Below, one piece after another: positions 55,391 to 64,000 of a DNA stretch of 64,000 bases (the stretch's first letter is position 1; each line of letters starts with the position of its first letter). Source of the DNA: Lactifluus volemus. Taxonomy: Eukaryota; Basidiomycota; Agaricomycetes; Russulales; Russulaceae. The stretch covers positions 1-64,000 of the forward strand of contig WTXI01000191.1 of assembly GCA_022376515.1 (NCBI GenBank). Reading direction: 5' to 3'. The notes beneath the pieces are model-generated. The model had not been told where the DNA came from, ran no database searches, and saw nothing but the letters and a program-made list of their open reading frames with translations. Both the position numbers and the translations under genes were made by a program.

Positions 55391-58170
55391 TGAAATCAAC
55401 AAACTTGAGAAGGCCTCTTGATGCGGAACGAACGTACGTCTAGGTTCCCGTCCACTCATAGTCAGACTATTGGTACCTCACGTAGTGTTGCGGATATGGG
55501 TCCTCCGTGACAATGTGTCCGATTGTAGAGCAGTAGGTGTGGATGGCCCAAGTGCCATAGAACGAGGCACGCGCAAGGGACCGCTAGCTTGGCATCGACG
55601 GCCTTGGCCGGCCAATCGTGTCCTCACTATGTTGCCGCCAGTCCGGTGTCACACTGGTCAAACTCGCACCGGACCGAAAAAGCGAGTTCACACCGCCAAC
55701 TCGCGGCATTGATTAGTAATACTTTCCCATCTCAAACGAGTCGCGCGTGTTGAGTCAAGTCCACGTCGCGTTGAAGTAATTGCCACGTTATTCTGACCTG
55801 TTCATGAATGATTTCCATTGTTTTGCTACCTTTCCTCCTTGCCCCCACATGGAACCATGATTCTACATGACTCTGGAGTCTGTCAGCATCTCAAACTGAG
55901 ATAGTTATGAAGACAGTCAAGCAGCTCAAGCTTGAGGTTCACCCCTCAATGGTGGATGGACCCCTCCGAGTCGCTCATCAAGTTGCCCTATTTATGACCT
56001 TAGCAGCTGTAACTGTATTCCATCACAGGGACGACACCACCTCGACCAATGAAGCCAGCTGCATCAGCCTAGGCCGGAGGCTAATGCAGTCATCTTGACA
56101 TCTCATCCATTAGCTTGTGCAGCTCCCGCGTTCACCAATTCATACATTCATTTCCCGGATCTTCATGGAAGTGGCTATGGGCCTATGGCACTGTCACATA
56201 TTCACAACATTACTACCGATCCTCAGATTCGCAACTGAATGTCCCAGCGTTCCTTTGAAAGTGTGACGACGATGATGCGGGGTTTTCACCGATTTTGGGT
56301 GAGCGCGCGTGGTAGAGGAAGCGTATGAGGTAGCGCGAGATGGTAGAAAGGTGCCCTCTCAGTGTCTCCCATTTCTTTTTGCACCTGCTGCTGAACTGCC
56401 TGAGCAAAATAGCGGAGATGGGGTGGCAACCCCAAACTTGAGGGGCAAGTGCAAGTCAACAGCAAATAAAATGACTAACCCTCAATGACCCCCTTGGAAA
56501 CCGCCCCGCATCCCAGCAGCTCCTACTACAGAGCCTCCATCCCTGATATGTGGTGTTGGCCCTCTGACAGCTGTGAAAAGCGGCTCACCACCGGCCACCC
56601 CTGGGTGCTCGTCAGCAGGACAATCTTGGCCTCGTCGCATCGGCTTCCGTGACGTTCGAACCACGCTTGACCCATGCAATGATAGGTTCACCCTGGGAGT
56701 AATATCCCGCCTGTCTGCACATGATCTCGATTTCATCACGAGAAGGAGTTCATCCATCGGAGTTCATGAGAAAGCGGGATCTCCGGATGCAGACATCGGC
56801 CGCTGGGAGATGGTGTCGGCCGTGAGCGGGTTATTACGTTTCTTTACGTTTCTGGAAAAAGGCAAGGTTTTGGGAAGCGGTAAGGGCGCGTCCGTATTTG
56901 CAACAAGGGACTCTGCTCATGCTCCAGGACGAATCCATGGCCTGACCCCAAAAATCATGATTTTTGATGTCAGCGCTCAGCGGTGGGGGCATATCGCACT
57001 AAACGTCATCCCCATTGGTTGTTCGGGCCTTGCGTTTTCTGATCGTCAAGAGGGATGGCGTTATCGCACGGGGTTCAGGGCCTCGAGAAGTAGATCGTAA
57101 ACTAATACTCAGAAAGTCTACTGGCCAGTCCGGGTCCAAATGTCCAGCAGTTCAAGTTGCGCTCCAGCCATCACTTCACGTCATCTTAGCTTTGAGGCCA
57201 GCCACTAGCGTGGACTTCACGTTACGTTTCAAGCAAGGTCAGGCCCACAGGGACGTCGGGTGACGTTAGTGTCGAAAGCCCGTGATATGGTAGTGGCGGC
57301 GAGGTGGGCACCTCGGCAGTAGCAGACGTAGATCTGACGAGGGCAAGCGAATCGTGGTCCAGGCAACACGGAGGACGGGAGGGCAGAGAGGATTCAGAGC
57401 CGGTGCCAGTGCAGGCTCTAGACAGGTGAAACGCCTGCCAGTGTGAACGAGGTGGACTGCACGCTAGCGAAATGGAAGGCGCGTTCACAGGAGGTCTCAG
57501 CTAAGATACGCTGGCCACCAAAAAAGGAAGCGGGATTGGCGTCGGATCAGCACGCTACAAGCCCTATAGTATAATTAGCTACAGTATAGCCACTACTGAC
57601 ATGTCTGCACCTACAGTAGTGAATTCAAATACATTCCAAATGGGTACAAGAATATCTTCAAGTTATTAATAATTATAAATTTCGTGCCTTTCAATTTTCG
57701 TACTAAATTTGAACGTCCATGGAACCACTTTCTCTGTAATTCATAGGGACTCAGAAATGCAAAAAGGTCGAGAGAAATCAAAGTATTTCCAGAGAACTTA
57801 CTAGCGGCTAGCCGTCAGTGACCAGGGTGGCGTCCGAGTCCGAGTTCTAGGATAGTAAGTTACGTAATATGATGTTGTGCGTCCCTAACTCGGCCATCTC
57901 GCGATCACATCAGTTCATAGCCTTAGCGCGCTCAGAGACATCATCCCTTGCTCAAAGGGTATACAACTCATAATATGCCGTGCACCAGAGTCTGTCACAA
58001 ATCGTCGATCATTCCTCGCATTTATGGCTCACCCTGAGGCTGTTTACGCACTCGTCTACCTATCGGGTATTTCGGATGTACAATCCGCTGGCAGATCCAC
58101 TTCACGTTTCTGCGCATTACCAGACACAGTGGATGCTTAATCAAATTTCTTCTAAGCCCCAGCATCTCGC
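55391..58170. other. Right part of the segmental duplication; no firm gene
   Basis: Aligns with 40,560-42,219 except for about 1 kb present only here (55,620-56,640). An open stretch of 175 codons (56,573-57,100; for example HDLDFITRRSSSIGVHEKAG) has no recognised family and is broken in the left copy, so I do not call it a gene. Confidence 0.5.
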
Positions 58171-58177
58171 TATAAAT
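58171..58177 (+). promoter_or_regulatory. TATA box of cupredoxin-like gene 2
   Basis: TATAAAT, 102 bp upstream of the start codon, as in copy 1. Confidence 0.6.
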
Positions 58178-58272
58178 ATCCTCTGGTCAACAGATGCTAG
58201 TTGTAGGAACCTAACCCCCTTCTCCTATTCTAAAGTCCAGTTGTCTTTTGTCTTTTCATCTTTTTTACAAAC

Positions 58273-59138
58273 ATGTTTTTCCGTTCTCTGGCCTTGCTCA
58301 GCACAGTCGCGGCTCTCTTCTCTTCAAACCTTGCCATTTCCGCTTACCCCACTACCAGTGGTAAAGTATGGCATGTCACTGTTGGCAACGCCACTGGTGG
58401 AACCATCTTCAACCCTAATTACATTGTTAGCAAATGTCTCCACTTCACTCATACCTACTCGCTCTGACCATATCTTGTCCAGAATGCGTCACCCGGAGAT
58501 AGGGTCGAGTTCACTTTCAATCCCAAGAACCACTCTGTGACCCAGTCCTCATTTGCGAATCCATGCACCCACCTCAACAATGGATTCGACGCTGGCTTGT
58601 ACGTTCACCCCTTTCCAGACCTTCTCGGATCTCGTTGTATATTGACGGGATCTGCATAGCCACCCCGTAGCTAATGCCTCCTCCTGGGATCTCCCGACAT
58701 TCTCGATCACCGTGAACGACGTACGAATCCACTTACCTTCTTCAGGTCTCTCCATGACTAATTTTATCCCATTTATACTACTAGACTCAACCTGTCTGGG
58801 TTTATTGTCGGCAAGCGGAGAACACTGCTGGGAGCCACTGCGGCAAGGGAATGGTGTTTGGGCTGAATCCTGGAGCAGAAGGGTCAAATAACTCGTTCAC
58901 GCTCTTCCAGCAGGCTGCGTTGAAAATTGGACAGCAGTTGGTCGCGTCCGCCTCTTCAGCCAGCGTAGCATCGACTGCCAGTGCTACACATACGACAACT
59001 CAGGCTGCTGCAAGCTCAAGCAAGAGCTGGAGTGACCATTACGATAGCTGGAACCACGAGGACGACGACGACGACAGCTGGAGCTATGATGACGATGATA
59101 GCTACGACAACGACTACAAGTGGAGGAGGGATTATTGA
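58273..59138 (+). CDS. Secreted cupredoxin-like (blue-copper fold) protein, copy 2
   Basis: Four exons (58273-58425, 58483-58598, 58660-58720, 58785-59138) sum to 684 nt, 227 residues. Differences from copy 1 are few: Ile for Val in the signal peptide region, VEFTFNPKNHS for VDFIFNPKNHS, TQPVWVYC for TKPVWVYC, and a longer acidic Asp/Ser stretch before the RRDY end. All four predicted copper ligands (His, Cys, His, Met) and all splice sites are kept. It precedes DUF6535-like copy F by 700 bp, as copy 1 precedes D, so the two genes were duplicated together as one unit. Conservation of ligands and splice sites in both copies suggests that both are functional. Confidence 0.85.
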
Positions 59139-59834
59139 ACGTCTCAAGGTTCCGTTCCTTTCTTTAGGAATTGTTTTCGGTTTCATGCCATGACACGAAC
59201 AGTTTATTTCTTCGGGTCTTAATCATACTTCAGTACATTTACTTCAGGACATTTATTTATTCATGAGGCTCAACCCTGAGTTGAGCCTGATCATAATTAA
59301 CATTAATGGACATTGTTACGACTTTACGACGTACTATTAGCCATTATAATAATGAGGAAACAATTTATTATATGTTGTCAGCAGAGTGCTCCGACCGATG
59401 CATAGGCACCCCCTAAGCATGTAAAAGAGGCTGGTGTCAAAAACCAAAACCGGAACAATGAACACTGTCAGGTTTCTTGTGTTCCACGTAAGCTCTACTC
59501 TAATGAGGTGTTGAAATTAGCATCTCCGCTGCCGAATTGGTGATCAAGTTAGGTCATCTGTCATGGTGCTTGTGCAGTGGATGGCTGTGACACATGAGGA
59601 CATGACAGTCGAGTTTAAGAGGGCCAATGAGCTGAGCATCAAGTCCCACGCTGAGTCCCTTCCGCCCATCTCACCGACTTCACTCGTTTCGCATCCGGCC
59701 GATTCCGGCGACTCGGAAATGGTCGCAGAAATGAAACCACGTGACTCTCTAGGGATCGCGTAAGTTACCGTACCACCTGCCTGCAGGTCCTGCGCCGGCT
59801 ACGCCATCATCTAACCCTAGCCTTTAATGTGGCA
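59139..59834. other. Spacer between cupredoxin-like gene 2 and copy F
   Basis: Duplicate of 43,162-43,815 with small insertions. It keeps the inverted repeat ATGAGGCTCAACCC...GAGTTGAGCCTGAT near 59,263-59,292. Confidence 0.5.
59738..59743. promoter_or_regulatory. CACGTG E-box upstream of copy F
   Basis: In GAAACCACGTGACTCTC, 92 bp before the start codon. The duplicate before copy D reads TACGTG. Confidence 0.45.
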
Positions 59835-62573
59835 ATGTCCCAACCTACTAACAGAGTCGTCGACATGGAGGACAATGCGAGGGAGAGAATAGAGACAAGT
59901 ACGTCACGGTCATCCCCAGGCCATTTTCTTTTCCTAACTTCATTTTTCTCATGGCCCACAGACGGAGATCCCAATGTCCCTCAATCAGCACAACGTCAAC
60001 CATCACAGGATCAGTCCAACTTTTCCGATGGATCGGGTCCACTTTTCAACATGTACGTAGAAAGGGCAGAGAAAGAGGACAAGGATCTGGCCGATCGATG
60101 GCAGAAGGATGCAGACGGTATCCTTATCTTTGTTAGTCTTCATATCAATCTCCACACAGTGAGCGTAGTGATGATGAAATTCATAGACCGGATTATTCTC
60201 TGCTGCAGTTGCAGCATTGGGCGCGGTGTCCATCCAAGACTTGAGGCCAAATCCACAGGATACCACCGCATTCTATGTCGGAAAGATCTACGAGCTACTC
60301 GCTGACCCGAACATATCCCGTGCATCCATCCTTTCCACTCCAGCTCAACCGCCCCCATTCTCTCCACCAACATATGCAATCTGGGTCAACTCACTTTGGT
60401 TCCTGAGCTTGGTCATCGGTCTTACATGTGCTCTTTTGGCGACATTGTTACAACAGTGGGCACGCCGGTATATTACAGTCACTCACCTACCACGGTACAG
60501 TCCACACAAGCGAGCACGGATCCGTGCATTTTTTGCAGATGGGGTGGAAAGGCTTCATCTCCCTGGGGCGGTCGAAACATTGCCCACATTGCTACATCTT
60601 TCCCTATTCCTCTTCTTTTCTGGTCTCCTGATCTTCTTATTCAACATCAATCACACTGCCTTCAGTCTCGTTGCTTGGTGGATCGGACTTTCTGGAGGAC
60701 TATACGGATGTATCACGTTGATGCCGATCTTCTGTCACGACAGCCCATATTATGCACCTCTTTCTTCGACAGCTTGGTTCCTATATAATGGAATTCTTTT
60801 TGGTGTCGTCGATTTCTGGTATTTCTGCTACATGCACTACTCCCGTATTTCAAGTTATCGTTATTCCAGCCCCACAACCGAGTACCGCATTTTCAACCTG
60901 TACCACACCTATCGCGACCGGACGCTGTGGGGTATAGTGGAGACAGCTCAAGAAACCGCAAGGAAATCATCAACGAAAATCGACGAACATATTTTGAAAT
61001 GGATATTCGACTCTCTGGACGAAGATCGCGAAATGGAACAGTTCTGCGAGGGCATCCCTGGCTTCGGTAGCTCAAGAGTGGTCAATGAGCCTAAAGAAGT
61101 CCTTGCTAAACTGGATAGATGGGCATTGAACTCGGTTTTCCGTAGATTCCTGGGTCGTACTTGCTCATCTAGTTTGCTCTCTGAGAGAGAGAAAGAGAGG
61201 CGGATCATACTCTGCATGAAGGCCGTCGATGTACTTGATCTTCCATTCCCAGGTTTATGGCTTTTTTATTCGAACGAAGAGGTCATGGACGAAGAGTTTC
61301 AGTTCGTTCAAATGGGGCACTCACTCAGAAGCCGATGTTGTAGCAGCGATCACGATACCTCTTTCCCTGCGCAATCGATGGTTGCCGGGATCGTTGCAAG
61401 AGTACCGGGACGCGATGACCGTTGGAAGGCGCTTGTTAAAATGCACTTAGGCATATCGGATGATGTGCTCCAGGATTACCTCGCACATGGTGACAGCGTG
61501 TTACTTGCCAACCTGATCTACTTCATCCGCCAGTTCCTCCGCTACTACTATCTGGGCGGCCTCATCGACGCTGACCGTATCGTGAGAATTATTTCCAAAT
61601 TCGACATTCAAAATACCCTTCCTGGATTGAGGCACGACTTCTGTGCCTTGTGGAACGAAATCACTCGAGAAGCGCACTGTCACGGTGACGATGACGATGA
61701 TCGGTCCTATATGCTTTCTTTAAATATTCTCCGACCCATTCGGCATGTTTATATCTCATTACATCAAGGCACCGATTCTGCCCCGACAGCCTTCGATGCT
61801 GACACTGTTGGTTGGGGCATTCTCTCCGAGTCATCCTCGTACCCATTGTGCAAAATTCCTGATCATCATCCTACCCTCACTTCACCCTCTTCCCACCACC
61901 TCGAAGCCATTCGGAACTGCAACACTCCTACAGCTCTCCTGACGTAACCCCAGATTATAGCCGCATACATCTCAAAGAACCCACATCTCGGCACGATAAC
62001 CATTCTCTACCAGTTAGTGAACGTCATGACGATGCTATTGCTACACCCGACCTAGCCACTGCCGAAACTCACGCTGATACCCCAATTATCTCGCCCATGG
62101 CCAACTCAGAGTCTCATCCTCGACCTGCCACGGCAGCCTCAACAACACATTCTCCGTCGTCCCCCACCCTCCCATCTAATAGTACCGTCGCTCCGCAGTA
62201 CAACACACTGGAAGATTTTGATCTTGTCCCTGATTCGATTGTACCCGAGATTCCACCATCATCTTCGTCACCGTCAGTTCCCAGTGACACGCTTCCTGTG
62301 GACCCATTGACATTTCCCATATCCCAAATTGACCAAATCATCTCTCCTCCGGGGTCCTTGAGACAAAGCTCACTCTCAGAAATCCCTTCCATGACAGCTC
62401 CACGGCGGGAGACCTTCGTATCACAACCAGAGTTGGCACCGATTGATGCACGGTTCAATGCCGATGACAATTCTCGGACTCGAGAGCTTTCTAGTATCGT
62501 GGACTCGGAGGCCTTGCAACAGCTAGACGAGCAAGCGTTGCCCGTCCGTGACATGGCCTTCGATCCTGTGTGA
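59835..62573 (+). pseudogene. DUF6535-like membrane protein, copy F (2-bp insertion)
   Basis: Exons 59835-59898, 59962-60131 and 60187-61947 give 664 residues in frame. Near 61,937 the sequence reads ACAGCTCTCCTGACG where copy E has ACAGCTCCTGACG; the two extra bases shift the frame into a stop at 61,947. The rest of the tail stays open in the other frame to 62,573 and ends LPVRDMAFDPV like E. Membrane core and helical region are intact, with a block after FLYNG (GVVDFWYFCYMHYSRISSYR) related to that of E. A protein lacking only the disordered tail could still be made. A small insertion adds Asp residues (CHGDDDDDRSYM) at a second variable site. Confidence 0.8.
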
Positions 62574-63445
62574 GAGTTGTCGACTCGCAAGTTGACGTGG
62601 ATGTGATGACGGGATTGGATATTTGTAAGTCGATTTGTCTCTGAGAGCTTTATCAAAGTTCAATGTGACTGCAGATGATAGTTGCGAATTCAGCTTGACC
62701 GAAATTGACATGACTATAAAGTATGTAGTTCGGTATGTTAGGGATATGATGTTGAGTTTTGGGCTCAACCACAGTTGGTTCAATTTTCAACTCCTCGCTA
62801 ATACATCTGTATGATTCTCTATACTTTGTTGTCAGTTTCGTGCCTGCCGGCCTCGATGTATTCACGAAATTGGGTAGACAATGTCCAAATGTATTGCACA
62901 AACCTTTTTTCTTTACGCGAAACTCGTTCAAATATTGACGCTGGTCAGGAGGAGGTATCCCTGGCGAAGGCGATCGTGGATTTCAATATAACGAGGAAAG
63001 ACGAATCACCCAGTTCCCGAGCTCCCCGGTAGGAGGGTCGGATGACTCTGAGACGCCGGCCGTGTTGGCTGGTGGTAGTCTGGTAGATAGATAATCAGCA
63101 AGTGATATCTGTATCGACACAGAAATGTACCTTACTCAGGCTACTTTTAAAATAATCACGCTGTAGTTCCTTTGGATCTTTGTTTTCATCAGAGAGCGAG
63201 GATATACATGCCACTAGTATGACGAACTTGACTGATCGGCAGAAAACCCCCCAGGTAGCGGTCCAAGAAGAGCGATAAGAAAGTTGATGATAGAAATATC
63301 ACTCGGCTCATCATTCGTTCTCGGATTCGAGGTGTCTGTCCGAGTCGGTACAGTTTCCCAACCTGAAAACAGTAACCTCGTCCTTTGCCAAATGTAACTC
63401 AAATTTGACCAAGAATATACAAAATCGATAGAATCGACCCTTACT
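62574..63445. other. Downstream region of copy F, duplicate of 54,077-54,959
   Basis: Contains the 3' UTR intron (GTAAGTCG...CTGCAG, about 62,624-62,673) and the IVDFNITRKDESPSSRAPR reading identical to that after copy E. No gene called. Confidence 0.5.
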
Positions 63446-63920
63446 TCACCCACTGTGCCCAATCAGATGAGCACCAAGCTGACACCGCTGCCTCGAGCAG
63501 GAGCAAAAATGACTGGCCCTCGGAGCCATGCTGCCCTGGTGCGCTGGGCGATGAGAATATCTCAGGGTCGACCGCCGTGCCATTACCCTACCATCCTTGA
63601 TATCAATACTGCATCGGATCAGCTCCGGCGCACGAATCGCCGCAGGGATGTGCGTGGCATCTCCTCTGATGCTCGCATAGCGGAACGTCGACGCGGCCAG
63701 GAGCACGGTCGAGGAGGTATCATCGATTCAAAAGTGTCCCATTCGCTTGTTGAAAGTACAGAAACGTTGTTTCCGTTTTTCTTTTCACCACGAGTTCAGT
63801 TTGAAAGAACAAAGAATGGCACACTGGGCCAGGTGGAACTTCCATGACATGGCCCTCGCGCTGTTAGATCATCATGAGTGGCGTGGAAATAGGGGAGACA
63901 GGGACAGCCTGAAATCACAA
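63446..63920 (-). pseudogene. Decayed six-hairpin glycosidase fragment, relic 4
   Basis: LLAASTFRYASIRGDATHIP matches exon 5 of the intact gene and is nearly identical to relic 3. The conserved spacer CGCGGAATGAACGTACGGCT follows and is cut by the window edge, so another DUF6535-like copy may lie beyond. Confidence 0.75.
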
Positions 63921-64000
63921 ACTTGAGAAGGTCTCTGGACGCGGAATGAACGTACGGCTAGGTTCCCGTCCACCCATACCCATATCCGCAACACTACGTG

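Noticed and set aside
56573..57100. Open stretch of 175 codons as a gene
   Set aside because: No recognised family, and the frame is broken in the duplicated copy at about 40.7-41.2 kb; likely a chance open frame in duplicated spacer.

Overview
The window looks like nuclear DNA of a filamentous basidiomycete, probably Agaricomycetes. The evidence is: genes split by many short GT-AG introns of about 45-80 nt that restore frame when removed, six copies of a membrane protein resembling the basidiomycete-expanded DUF6535 family, a secreted cupredoxin-like protein typical of fungi, a RepHel Helitron with an N-terminal DUF6570-like block, and a fungal LINE. No bacterial-type operon, rRNA, tRNA or CRISPR array was seen. 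All identifications are by eye from motifs; no database search was run.

Layout. 0.3-7.4 kb: sparse host genes on the minus strand: a small membrane protein, an intact five-exon six-hairpin glycosidase (GH105/GH88-like), a decayed gene fragment, a Helitron helicase remnant and a two-exon gene of unknown function. 5.2-11.2 kb: mostly non-coding, with copies of a dispersed repeat and a block of about 1.2 kb nearly devoid of CpG. 11.3-17.7 kb: an almost complete Helitron RepHel gene with two in-frame stops. 17.7-19.3 kb: another copy of the dispersed repeat and a probable beta-carbonic anhydrase fragment. 19,352-26,697: a complete 7.35 kb LINE with both ORFs open, a poly(A) tail and a perfect 16-bp target-site duplication. 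26.9-64 kb: a tandem, birth-and-death array. Its repeating modules are (i) a DUF6535-like multi-pass membrane protein (copies A-F), (ii) a decayed piece of the glycosidase gene in the opposite orientation, and (iii) in two units, a secreted cupredoxin-like gene.

State of the array. D (43.8-46.6 kb) and E (51.3-54.1 kb) are open end to end. A has a 1-bp deletion and a nonsense codon; B is cut by a 2.2 kb TIR transposon whose own terminus supplies the stop codon; C has lost both splice sites of intron 1 and carries the nonsense codon of A; F has a 2-bp insertion. The copies are nearly identical through the membrane core, then diverge sharply in a stretch of about 30-45 residues just after it. 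This hypervariable block in a tandem family of unknown function is the most interesting signal here. A small secreted, Kex2-site, 16-residue-repeat protein lies between D and E. The array seems to continue past the right edge, because 62.6-64.0 kb repeats 54.1-55.5 kb.
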